Origin: Calothrix sp. NIES-2100
Lineage (GTDB): Bacteria > Cyanobacteriota > Cyanobacteriia > Cyanobacteriales > Nostocaceae
Length of the DNA: 64,000 nt
Assembly: GCF_002368195.1 (NCBI RefSeq)
Contig: NZ_AP018178.1
Span: 8,386,145 to 8,450,144, forward strand
Direction of reading: 5' to 3'
The notes under the pieces are model-generated. The model did no database searches. It was not told the origin of the DNA and was given only the letters and a program-made list of their open reading frames with translations. Every line of letters begins with the position of its first letter. The stretch's first letter is position 1. The translations under genes were made by a program, and so were the position numbers. Positions 16,984 to 25,212 of this stretch are shown here, in pieces.

Positions 16984-17997
16984 ATGGATTTCATCAACCA
17001 AGCACAAAGGTTAGCATCTCAGGTTAGAGATAAAGTTCAAGAAGTGGTAACTAATACAGCCAACGGTGTAGATGAGGTGGTTGATGGAATTAAGAATACT
17101 ACTGTAGAAATTACCACTTCAAGTATTAATGTAGTCAAAGATTTACAAGGATTATCAACTACAGCAGCACAGCAAGGTTTTCAAGCATTGGAAGGAGTTG
17201 CTATTGGGGCTACTACCTCTAGTCTGGTGATAGCTGATGCTCTGAAAAACTTGCCTGCAACAGCTACAGAATTAGCGGCAGAAATGCCCAAGATTGCAAA
17301 TAGGTTGAGGTATCGTGCTGGTCTAAGAGTTGGCGATTCTCCTCGCTCTGATGCAGATGTTATCAAGCTTTTTGAGAAAATTCCTGGCACATCAAAGCTG
17401 GGAGGTAGCGAAAGGACTATTCGTCAATTTCTCAGTGATAAACATGGTAGTCATATTATTCCCCGCTCTCAAGGTGGCTCAAATGGTGCTGACAATATCC
17501 TTTGGGAAATAGGTGTTGACAATCTCCGTCGCGGTGCGAAAGTTATGACTGTTGGGGAGCAGTTCTATATTCGGGTTTACAATGCCGTAGATTCTATTGT
17601 CAGCAATTCTGGAACAATTGCTAAACTTGGCATTACGGCAACGGGAACTGCTATTCTCACCCAGGTGATAGTGACAGCAATTTCATACTCCTTGGATCTT
17701 TATCGGGGTGACATTACTGTTGAAGAATATAAAAATTTAATTTTATCAACAGCAAAAGCAGCAGGTATTGCTACACCAATTGTTTTTCTGGTTTTAGTAG
17801 CTGTGTTGGCGTTATTCCCAGAGTTTGCAGTCATATTGTCAGCACCAGTGGTTGTTGCCGGATTCAATTCCTTATTAGGTATAAGCATTGCTATGCCGAT
17901 TATCCAATCGCTACTTCGCCACACCCAAGCCGGCGGTTTTGGCATGGAAGCTGCTGAGGCTTACAAGGGTGCGTTCGGTGGTTCTGCTTCTACTTGA
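16984..17997 (+). CDS. Membrane protein with HNH-like motif, function unknown
   Basis: 337 residues from ATG 16984, with no clear ribosome site. The N-terminal half (about 1-110) is helical and Thr/Ala/Val-rich, phasin-like or coiled-coil. The centre (about 150-185) reads HGSHIIPRSQGGSNGADN then ILWEIGVDNLRRG, which matches the H-I-x-P-x-S-x-G-G...D-N pattern of HNH nuclease cores, though the final metal-binding His is not evident. Two to three hydrophobic segments follow (about 217-235, 255-280, 283-310). A nuclease-like motif joined to membrane segments would fit a toxin or effector, but no immunity or secretion partner is adjacent. I do not recognise a named family. Confidence 0.6.
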   Translation: MDFINQAQRLASQVRDKVQEVVTNTANGVDEVVDGIKNTTVEITTSSINVVKDLQGLSTTAAQQGFQALEGVAIGATTSSLVIADALKNLPATATELAAEMPKIANRLRYRAGLRVGDSPRSDADVIKLFEKIPGTSKLGGSERTIRQFLSDKHGSHIIPRSQGGSNGADNILWEIGVDNLRRGAKVMTVGEQFYIRVYNAVDSIVSNSGTIAKLGITATGTAILTQVIVTAISYSLDLYRGDITVEEYKNLILSTAKAAGIATPIVFLVLVAVLALFPEFAVILSAPVVVAGFNSLLGISIAMPIIQSLLRHTQAGGFGMEAAEAYKGAFGGSAST

Positions 17998-18030
17998 GTG
18001 ACAGAAAGCCCACGCTACTACTTTCTCTAG

Positions 18031-18120
18031 CAGCAGGGAGCAAGATGCTCCCACTACGAACAGCAGGGAGCAAGATGCTCCCACTAAGAACAACAGGGAG
18101 CAAGATGCTCCCACTACTTT
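18031..18120. repeat. Three tandem 30-bp palindromic repeats
   Basis: CAGCAGGGAGCAAGATGCTC then CCACTACGAA repeated three times without spacers; each unit contains GGGAGCA-AGA-TGCTCCC. A related single unit (GTGCGAGCATCTTGCTCGC) is at 18313-18332. May form strong hairpins and terminate transcription after the HNH-like gene. Confidence 0.8.
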
Positions 18121-18655
18121 TAAAACTATGGTTCTCAAAATAGATGTGGTTTAACTATTTAAGTGCAAGTTTATGGGTGAAATTCTTGTCAATTCAAGTA
18201 ACCAGAAAAATCTAAGTTGTGAAATTTAGAAGCTCCGTCCTTTTAGGTCGGAGAGATGTCACAGAGAATCGGTATAAGCGATTTACAAGAAATAAATTAG
18301 CCATATTCCGTAGTGCGAGCATCTTGCTCGCTGATGTTCATTCATCGAGCGAGACGTTTGTCCTTCCCTGCGGGAAGCTGTGCCCTAAGCGTAGCTATGC
18401 CGCAGGCTTTACGGACACGCTACGCGCACGCGCTACAAACTTATTGGGTATTTAAAAAATTGGATGTCCCTAAGTTATGCACGCTGAACACAGAGGAGCA
18501 GCCTGTAAAGTAGACCTTTGGGATCGTTGCAACTTCTGAGAAGTAATGTGAACTTGTAGAAGAATTGCGCGATCGCACTTGCTATTCCATCCTTGTGCTA
18601 ATGTGCAATATCTTAATCTGAAAGATATTGTTTATTTTAAAAAAGGAAACCGTTG
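18121..18655. other. Spacer with dispersed repeats
   Basis: About 535 bp. At 18313-18435 it holds a cluster of palindromic small repeats (TCCCTGCGGGAAGC, GCCGCAGGC, ACGGACACGCTACGCGCACG). Reading frames here have no protein character. The last 60 bp carry the ribosome site AAAGGAAA of the VOC gene. Confidence 0.55.
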
Positions 18656-19081
18656 ATGTCGGATCTTGGTTTTACTCATGTTGCACTTGGGGTAAGCGAC
18701 ATAGATCAAAGCATCTCGTTTTATACAAAGTATGCGGCTATGCAAGTAGTACATCGTCGCACCGATAAAACGAAGCACGTAGATGTTGCTTGGATTAGCG
18801 ATTTAACTCGACCATTTGTGATTGTGTTAATTCAAGTTGCTGAATTAAAATGCACACTTGCACCTGCATCTCATCTAGGGGTGGCTTGTAAAACTCGTGA
18901 GGAAGTGGATCGTCTCTGCAATCAGGCGCGCTCAGAAGGTGTGTTGATAGATGGGCCCCATGACTGGGGTGCGCCGGTCGGTTACTGGGCTTTTCTGCGC
19001 GATCCTGATGGTCATACCCTTGAGGTTTCCTATGGTCAAGAGGTGACTTTCACAGTTGAGCAAGCTCTGCATCACGAGTAA
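18656..19081 (+). CDS. VOC-family (glyoxalase/dioxygenase fold) protein
   Basis: 141 residues from ATG 18656, preceded by AAAAAAGGAAACC. Two beta-alpha-beta-beta-beta modules are recognisable: FTHVALGVSDIDQSISFYTK and ASHLGVACKTREEVDRLC. Likely metal ligands are the His in FTHVALGV, the His in SHLGV and the Glu in HTLEVSYG. The FLRDPDGHTLEVSYG motif is typical of the superfamily, which includes glyoxalases, fosfomycin-resistance proteins and extradiol dioxygenases. Substrate cannot be assigned. It precedes the Coq4-like and P450 genes on the same strand with an 84-bp gap. Confidence 0.88.
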   Translation: MSDLGFTHVALGVSDIDQSISFYTKYAAMQVVHRRTDKTKHVDVAWISDLTRPFVIVLIQVAELKCTLAPASHLGVACKTREEVDRLCNQARSEGVLIDGPHDWGAPVGYWAFLRDPDGHTLEVSYGQEVTFTVEQALHHE

Positions 19082-19165
19082 TTGACAATTTTAAATTGGC
19101 GATCGCTATTTTTAACGATTGCAAGTTGAGGTGCGATCGCATCACCCAAAAATGGTGATTCTACT

Positions 19166-19795
19166 ATGTTAAAACAACTGCAACAATTCAGAACTCTTTT
19201 AGCTGCCAAAAATTCCGGCAATTTAGGCGACTTTGCGATTCTCAAGTCTGATTTACTGGGTGCAAAAGTTACTCCAGATGTGGCTGATAAATTGCGATCG
19301 GTAGTCGGATATTATCCCCCAATTGATTTAGAAAAATTAAGCCAATATCCCCCAGGTTCTTTTGGGCGAGAATATGCTGAACACATGCATAGAAATCATC
19401 TCCAGCCATTGAATATCAGTCCAGAGCTTGATGATGTAGCTAAACGTAATGCCTTTGCTTTGCGCTATGTCGTCACCCATGATATTTTTCATGTTTTGCT
19501 GGGTTTTGATACCAGCTATGCTGGAGAAATTGGCGTTCTTGCTGTTGCTGCTGCCCAAAATTACAGTTATGCACTCAAAATTAGTTTGTGGTTAGCCAAA
19601 TTGCTCTATCCGCTTTTAGCTCCCCAACAAATCAAAGCAATTTTTGTTAACCTAAAAACAGGAATTGAATTAGGTAATCAAGCTGATTTTCTTCTAGGCT
19701 ATCGCTTTGAGGAGCATTGGGCAGAACCAATTAATGAGGTGAGACAGCGCTTAGGATTAAAGCAAATTTCTTCTATTTCACATTTTTTCAGCTAA
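19166..19795 (+). CDS. Coq4-family protein
   Basis: 209 residues. The family signature HDxxHxxxG is present as His105-Asp106-IF-His109-VLLG, within the conserved stretch VVTHDIFHVLLGFDTSYAGE. A second conserved block, FRFEEHWAEP-like (GYRFEEHWAEPINEVRQRLG), closes the protein. In respiring bacteria and mitochondria Coq4 acts in ubiquinone synthesis, but cyanobacteria make plastoquinone, so here it more likely acts on another aromatic or prenylated compound. The stop lies 21 bp before the P450 start, suggesting a two-gene unit. Confidence 0.85.
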   Translation: MLKQLQQFRTLLAAKNSGNLGDFAILKSDLLGAKVTPDVADKLRSVVGYYPPIDLEKLSQYPPGSFGREYAEHMHRNHLQPLNISPELDDVAKRNAFALRYVVTHDIFHVLLGFDTSYAGEIGVLAVAAAQNYSYALKISLWLAKLLYPLLAPQQIKAIFVNLKTGIELGNQADFLLGYRFEEHWAEPINEVRQRLGLKQISSISHFFS

Positions 19796-19816
19796 ATGCT
19801 GTGATTAAATATTTGG

Positions 19817-21202
19817 ATGCAACCAATGATTAAAATTCTCGAAAAATCTGCCAAAACAACTGTCGCTAAACTGCCAAACGGTTTCCAAGAGTCCAAATGG
19901 TTGCAAACATTCAAAATAGTTTTACAACCAGTAGAAAATTTAGAAAATTTACAACGGCGCTATGGAGATATTTTTTATAGTGAATTTAGTGCTTTTCCCC
20001 CGCAATTAATTATTAGTAATCCCCAAGCTATTCAGGAAATTTTTACGGCTGATTCCAAGCTGTTTGAATCAGGTTCAGGAAGCAAAATTCTGCAACCATT
20101 ACTGGGAGCAAACTCACTAACTTTATTAGATGGCGATCGCCACATGCAACAGCGTAAGCTTTTAATGCCTCCCTTGCACGGTGAACGGATGCGGGCTTAC
20201 GGTCAAATTATCCGTGAAATTACAGAGCAGGTAACTAGCCAGTGGGTGATTGGTCAACCTTTTGTCGCTCGTTCCAGTATGCAGGATATTTCTTTGCAAG
20301 TGATTTTACGGGCTGTTTTTGGACTAAAAGAAGGAGAGCGTTATCAACAAATCAAGCAGATATTAATTGAGATGTTGAATACTTTTAATTCTCCGTTGAG
20401 TGCGACTTTACTGTTTTTCAAATCTCTACAAAAGGATTTAGGCGCTTGGAGTCCTTGGGGAAAATTTGTCCGGCGCAGACAGCTACTCGATCAACTGCTT
20501 TACCAAGAAATTAATAAACGTCGAGAACAAGGTAAAACTGACGCTGAAGATATCCTCAGCTTGTTAATGTCTGCGCATGATGAAGCAGGTCAGCCAATGA
20601 CTGATGTAGAGTTACGCGATGAATTGATGACCATGTTATTTGCAGGTCATGAAACCACTGCGATCGCTCTGGCTTGGGCTTTATATTGGATTCACTATGT
20701 CCCGGAAGTCCGCGAAAAATTGCTTTGGGAACTCAATTCCATTGATATGGCCAATGCTGATCCAATGGCGATCGCGCAATTACCATATTTAAATGCGGTC
20801 TGTTGCGAAACACTGCGGATTTACCCCGTTGTTTTCTTTTGTTTACCACGAATTCTGCGCACTGATATGCAATTGATGGGCTACGATTTACCAAAAGGAA
20901 TGTACCTGTCAATCTGCACTTATTTAACTCACCAGCGTCCTGATATCTATCCCGAACCTAAACGTTTTCGACCAGAACGTTTCCTAGAACGGCAATTTTC
21001 TCCCTATGAATTTATACCCTTTGGCGGTAGTAATCGTCGCTGTATTGGCGCAGCCTTTGCCATGTTTGAAATGAAACTCGTACTCGCAACTATCCTATCG
21101 CGCTACTCACTAGAATTGCTGGATAAAGTTCCCCTCAAACCTGTCCGGCGCGGTATTGTATTTGCACCGCCTGGGGGTGTGCGGTTAGCGGTAAAGAGAT
21201 AG
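19817..21202 (+). CDS. Cytochrome P450 (CYP110-like)
   Basis: 461 residues from ATG 19817 (ATG 19826 is an alternative). P450 hallmarks: I-helix AGHETT at about 276-281, K-helix ETLRIYP with Glu331 and Arg334, the PxRF-type segment FRPERF, and the haem loop FGGSNRRCIG with the axial Cys409. Length and style match cyanobacterial CYP110-like soluble monooxygenases. It would use oxygen and ferredoxin-derived electrons to hydroxylate a hydrophobic substrate. No ferredoxin gene is adjacent. Location next to Coq4-like and export genes suggests secondary metabolism or detoxification. Confidence 0.92.
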   Translation: MQPMIKILEKSAKTTVAKLPNGFQESKWLQTFKIVLQPVENLENLQRRYGDIFYSEFSAFPPQLIISNPQAIQEIFTADSKLFESGSGSKILQPLLGANSLTLLDGDRHMQQRKLLMPPLHGERMRAYGQIIREITEQVTSQWVIGQPFVARSSMQDISLQVILRAVFGLKEGERYQQIKQILIEMLNTFNSPLSATLLFFKSLQKDLGAWSPWGKFVRRRQLLDQLLYQEINKRREQGKTDAEDILSLLMSAHDEAGQPMTDVELRDELMTMLFAGHETTAIALAWALYWIHYVPEVREKLLWELNSIDMANADPMAIAQLPYLNAVCCETLRIYPVVFFCLPRILRTDMQLMGYDLPKGMYLSICTYLTHQRPDIYPEPKRFRPERFLERQFSPYEFIPFGGSNRRCIGAAFAMFEMKLVLATILSRYSLELLDKVPLKPVRRGIVFAPPGGVRLAVKR

Positions 21203-21477
21203 GGATTCGGGGCAGGGGGAGGGGGGGCAGAGTGTGGGGAGTGTGGGGAGTGTGCGAAGTGTGGGCAGTTTTTTCCCCATGCCCCATGTCCAATGCCCCA
21301 TGCCCACTTGCCCTGAGCGAAGTCGTACTGCGAAGCAGAACCCGTTCGCGCAGCGTCTCCGTCAGGAGAAGGGTAGGGATGCCCAATGCCCATTTTCAAG
21401 CTAGATTCTTGACTTTGACATGAAATGTGCGAAGCTAATATTTAGTTAAACTAAGTATTCAGCAGTGCATCAAACTC
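21203..21477. other. Repeat-rich spacer
   Basis: 275 bp holding GTGTGGGGA 7-9-bp repeats (21230-21265), CCCCATG heptamers (21276-21304) and a dispersed repeat with CTGAGCGAAGTCGTACTGCG and CGCGCAGCGTCTCCGTCAGG. No gene. Confidence 0.65.
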
Positions 21478-22332
21478 GTGACTAGACTTACGGGAAACAT
21501 TGATTTGACAGAATCACTCGTTAGTGGTTCTAAAGAAGTGATTTTAGAAACACAGGGACTGACACGTTACTTCGGTAAAGCAGTTGCTGTGGATAATTTG
21601 AGTATCACAGTAGAACAAGGTGAGGTATTTGGCTTACTCGGCCCGAATGGCGCAGGTAAAAGCACAGCAATTAAGATGTTGACTACGCTATTACCCCTGA
21701 GTGCAGGCAGAGCCACAATAGCTGGTTATGATGTTACTCATCAGGCGGCTGAGGTGAGGCGACTATTGGGCTATGTACCCCAAGCCCTATCTGCTGATGG
21801 TAGTCTCACGGGCTACGAAAACCTCTTAATTTTTGCCAAGTTATACGACATTCCCCGCAACCGCAGGGAAAGATCTATTCGGGAAGTTCTAGATTTTATG
21901 GGTTTGCAAGCAGCCGCCCATCGCTTGGTACGTAACTACTCTGGTGGGATGATCCGCAAGCTAGAAATTGCCCAATCAATTATGCACCAACCCAAGATTT
22001 TGTTTCTCGATGAACCGACTGTAGGGCTAGATCCGATCGCTCGTTCTCAAGTATGGCAACTTGTGCAACAACTGCGTCTAGATTACGGCACAACCATCTT
22101 TTTAACTACGCACTTTTTAGAAGAAGCCGATAATCTGTGTACTCAAGTGGCGATTATGCAGCAAGGCAAAATTGCGATCGCAGGCTTACCCAGTGATTTA
22201 AAAGCGGCTTTAAATCAGCCGAATGCAACTTTAGATGATGTCTTTATTCACTACACAGGCGATCAATTAACATCAGGAGTCAACTACAGTGATACAGCCA
22301 GAACCAGACGTACAGCTAAACGGTTGGGTTAA
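21478..22332 (+). CDS. ABC transporter ATP-binding protein (DrrA-like)
   Basis: 284 residues from a GTG at 21478. Walker A GPNGAGKST, the Q-loop segment LGYVPQALSADGSLTGYENL, signature YSGGMIRKLEIAQ, Walker B ILFLDEPTVGLD and the switch His in LTTHFLEEAD are all present. DrrA-type ATPases pair with an ABC-2 permease to export drugs or lipids. The downstream permease gene starts 44 bp before this gene's stop, indicating translational coupling. The tail after residue 255 matches the DrrA C-terminal segment (NQPNATLDDVFIHYTG). Confidence 0.92.
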   Translation: MTRLTGNIDLTESLVSGSKEVILETQGLTRYFGKAVAVDNLSITVEQGEVFGLLGPNGAGKSTAIKMLTTLLPLSAGRATIAGYDVTHQAAEVRRLLGYVPQALSADGSLTGYENLLIFAKLYDIPRNRRERSIREVLDFMGLQAAAHRLVRNYSGGMIRKLEIAQSIMHQPKILFLDEPTVGLDPIARSQVWQLVQQLRLDYGTTIFLTTHFLEEADNLCTQVAIMQQGKIAIAGLPSDLKAALNQPNATLDDVFIHYTGDQLTSGVNYSDTARTRRTAKRLG

Positions 22333-23143
22333 GGCAAAACCTCATCGTCTAACCAATGCAATCTCTGCAATTACTCAGATCTGGAAAAAAACCCTCGTGA
22401 TTGCCGAGATGGAAGTGCGAAAACTCCGACACGATCCCACAGATTTAGTCGTCCGAGCCGTGCAACCATCACTGTGGCTGCTGATTTTTGGACAAGTCTT
22501 CACCCGCATCCGCGCAATTCCTACAGGGGACTTACCTTATTTAGATTTCATGACTGCGGGGATTCTGGCACAGAGCGTTTTGTTTGTCGCCATTTTTACA
22601 GGTGGTATGACACTGATTTGGGAGCGAGACTTAGGAGTTGTGCATAAATTCTTGGCGAGTCCCACACCAAGAGTGGCAATGGTATTAGGTAAATCCCTAG
22701 CCTGTGGAGTACGTTGTTTATCACAGGTATTGGTGATTTACGTCTTAGCACTACTGTTAGGTGTCAAACTCAACCTGAGTCCTGTAGCTATTTTGCAGGT
22801 GCTATTAATTGTCATGCTGGGAGCTAGTTGTTTTTGCACTTTCTCCTTAATTATTGGCTGTGTGGTCAAAACCAGAGAACGAATGACGGGAATTGGACAA
22901 TTGTTAACAATGCCGTTGTTTTTTGCTAGTAATGCCATCTATCCGATTTCAATGATGCCAAACTGGTTAAAGTTCCTATCTCACATTAATCCCTTGACTT
23001 ACCAAGTAGACGCATTACGCGGTACGATGCTAGCAAATGGAAATAGTATCTATGGTTTTGGTTGGGACTGTACAATTCTCTTGTTAACATTAATAGGCTT
23101 GACCTTAATCTGTGGAAAACTTTATCCACGGGTAGCCATGTAA
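22289..23143 (+). CDS. ABC-2 type permease (DrrB-like)
   Basis: 284 residues from a GTG at 22289 that overlaps the ATPase gene. About six membrane segments are visible, including LVVRAVQPSLWLLIFGQVF, ILAQSVLFVAIFTGGM, VLVIYVLALLLGV, VLLIVMLGASCFCTFSLII and the C-terminal CTILLLTLIGLTLICGKLY. The short motif FFASNAIYPISMMPNWLKF and LSHINPLTYQVDALRG are diagnostic of ABC-2 permeases. With the preceding ATPase it should form an inner-membrane exporter. A MarR regulator follows 20 bp later. Confidence 0.92.
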   Translation: MIQPEPDVQLNGWVKAKPHRLTNAISAITQIWKKTLVIAEMEVRKLRHDPTDLVVRAVQPSLWLLIFGQVFTRIRAIPTGDLPYLDFMTAGILAQSVLFVAIFTGGMTLIWERDLGVVHKFLASPTPRVAMVLGKSLACGVRCLSQVLVIYVLALLLGVKLNLSPVAILQVLLIVMLGASCFCTFSLIIGCVVKTRERMTGIGQLLTMPLFFASNAIYPISMMPNWLKFLSHINPLTYQVDALRGTMLANGNSIYGFGWDCTILLLTLIGLTLICGKLYPRVAM

Positions 23144-23163
23144 TTTGGAGAATAAAGAGCGAC

Positions 23164-23643
23164 ATGACCCTCGGTAAAACTACGCAAGGCGGAACTTCTG
23201 AAGAATGTGCTGCCAGAGTAATGGAGACAATTCCGTTAGTGATGCGGTTTATCCGAGCGGATATGCGAGCTAACAGTGCAGCTTCTTTATCGATACCGCA
23301 GTTGCGATCGCTAGCATTTCTCAACCGCAGTCCCGGTGCTTCACTATCTGATTTAGCAGACCATTTAGGAGTCACCTGTGCGACAGCATCAGCCACAGTA
23401 GAAAGGCTAGTACAACGCAACTTGATCAAACGCGCTGATGATCCCCAAGAACGGCGGCGAGTGCTTCTGAATCTGACGGAAGACGGAAGGTATCATTTAA
23501 AGCAATCTCAAGACCAAACTCGCGCTCATATTACCGACCTTTTGCAAGGTCTGACACAAGAACAAGTTTCCCACATAGAAGAAGGGTTGGCTCTACTGAA
23601 AAATGTCTTCGAGCAAACGGAAAATAAACCTACCCAACGCTGA
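23164..23643 (+). CDS. MarR-family transcriptional regulator
   Basis: 159 residues from ATG 23164, with GGAGA 19-15 bases upstream; the open frame extends further but into the permease gene. The winged helix is seen as SLSDLADHLGVTCATASATV (recognition helix), ERLVQRNLIKRADD, and the wing PQERRRVLLNLTEDGR. MarR proteins usually repress nearby efflux operons and respond to small aromatic ligands. Being between the ABC pair and the MFS gene, it probably controls the operon itself. The stop overlaps the start of the MFS gene by 41 bp. Confidence 0.92.
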   Translation: MTLGKTTQGGTSEECAARVMETIPLVMRFIRADMRANSAASLSIPQLRSLAFLNRSPGASLSDLADHLGVTCATASATVERLVQRNLIKRADDPQERRRVLLNLTEDGRYHLKQSQDQTRAHITDLLQGLTQEQVSHIEEGLALLKNVFEQTENKPTQR

Positions 23644-24889
23644 ATCGGCACAACACGATCCTTTTGCGGCGTTGAGGTTTCGAGATTATCGACTATTTAC
23701 TATCGGGCGTGTACTTTTATTTATCGGGTCACAAATGCAGACTGTGGCCATTGGCTGGGAACTCTACGATCGCACCAACTCAGCTTTAGCTTTAGGTGGT
23801 GTCGGGCTAGCCCAAGTCTTACCAATGATTCTGCTGACCTTGATTGCTGGCGATGTCGCCGATCGCCGCGATCGCAAATTGACAATGTTACTAGCAGTGC
23901 TGCTGTTAACTTTATGTTCCCTCACTTTGGCAGTACTTTCCTGGAGTAAAGGAGCAGTAGTTTTAATTTATACCTGCTTGGTCATTACAGGTATTGCCAG
24001 AGCCTTCTTGAAGCCTGCCAGCGATGCATTGATGTGGCAATTAATACCCGTCAGCGCCTTTACCAATGCTGCGACTTGGAATAGTAGTAGCTTTCAGTTA
24101 GCCTCAGTCATCGGCCCAGCTTTGGGAGGATTTGGCATAGCCTTATTGAAAGGTGCTACAGGGGTATATGTGCTAGCGGCGATCGCCGGATTGATGTGTT
24201 TAATTTTAACTGTGGCAATCTCCAAACAACAAACGATTGTTTCCAGAGAACCAATCTCACTCCAAGCACTTTCAGCCGGGGCTAAATTTGTTTGGCAAAA
24301 TCAATTGATTTTAGCCGCCATCACCTTGGATATGTTCGCAGTATTGCTAGGGGGTGCGATCGCTCTACTACCAATTTTCGCCAAGGATATTTTACACGTT
24401 GGGCCATTAGAATTAGGCTACCTACAAGCAGCTCCCTCAATTGGTGCTTTACTGATGTCAGTTGTACTGGCATATCTACCGCCCTTACGCAAAGCTGGCC
24501 CAGCCTTACTTTGGTCAGTCGTTGGCTTCGGCTTTGCTACTATTATCTTTGGGCTGTCTCGTTGGTTTTGGCTATCATTATTGATGCTAGTGCTGAGTGG
24601 CGCACTAGATACCATTAGCGTTGTGATTCGCCATACATTAGTGCAAATTAGAACACCAGATCATTTACGCGGTCGCGTTGCGGCGATTAATAATGTATTT
24701 ATTAGTGCCTCCAATGAATTAGGGGGCTTTGAATCAGGCTTGACTGCGGCTTTATTTGGGCCCATTATCTCCGTAGTTGGTGGTGGAATTGGCACAATTG
24801 TTGTCGTGATTGCTGTAGCTGCAATCTGGCCGGGTATTGCCAAACTAGGAGCATTACAAGAATATACAACCGAAAAAACAACGGTTTAA
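23603..24889 (+). CDS. MFS exporter (EntS/MFS_3-like)
   Basis: 428 residues from ATG 23603, overlapping the MarR gene. About 11-12 hydrophobic segments; N-terminal FRDYRLFTIGRVLLFIGSQM and the loop motif GDVADRRDRKLTM are typical of the major facilitator subgroup related to enterobactin exporter EntS. The second half has LRGRVAAINNVFISASNELG, also diagnostic. It probably exports a small molecule by proton antiport. As the last gene of an overlapping four-gene operon (ATPase, permease, MarR, MFS) it gives a second efflux route under the same regulator. Confidence 0.92.
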   Translation: MSSSKRKINLPNAESAQHDPFAALRFRDYRLFTIGRVLLFIGSQMQTVAIGWELYDRTNSALALGGVGLAQVLPMILLTLIAGDVADRRDRKLTMLLAVLLLTLCSLTLAVLSWSKGAVVLIYTCLVITGIARAFLKPASDALMWQLIPVSAFTNAATWNSSSFQLASVIGPALGGFGIALLKGATGVYVLAAIAGLMCLILTVAISKQQTIVSREPISLQALSAGAKFVWQNQLILAAITLDMFAVLLGGAIALLPIFAKDILHVGPLELGYLQAAPSIGALLMSVVLAYLPPLRKAGPALLWSVVGFGFATIIFGLSRWFWLSLLMLVLSGALDTISVVIRHTLVQIRTPDHLRGRVAAINNVFISASNELGGFESGLTAALFGPIISVVGGGIGTIVVVIAVAAIWPGIAKLGALQEYTTEKTTV

Positions 24890-25212
24890 GGGAACTCCAA
24901 AAAATAAACAACAACTTCAGGTTGTTGACTGTTGACCGTAGGGGCGGGTTTATTTAGATCATTGTCGATCAACGAGGATATCTGTGAACCCGCCCGTACA
25001 AAACTCAACAGCCCTTATTAGTATTTATGCAATTTAGACGCCCATTAGCTTAGCCTCTAAAAATTTAACCGCCAATCTGGAATCGCACTCAACCATGTTG
25101 TAATAATTACAGAACTGACCAAAAAAGTAGAAGGATGAATATTTCGCCATTTCTAAGTTCATAGTTTATATTTCATCCTTGAGCTAACTTTTACCAATCA
25201 GAGGTTTTTGCA
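24890..25212. other. Spacer with a palindromic dispersed repeat
   Basis: 323 bp. The inverted repeat GTAGGGGCGGGTT...AACCCGCCCGTAC occupies 24938-24999 and is preceded by a CAGGTTGTTGACTGTTGACC heptamer stretch. The final 80 bp should carry the GH13 gene promoter; no consensus is visible. Confidence 0.6.

Noticed and set aside
18031..18120. Possible mini-CRISPR
   Set aside because: The 30-bp units are contiguous, with no unique spacers, and each is internally palindromic; no cas genes nearby.
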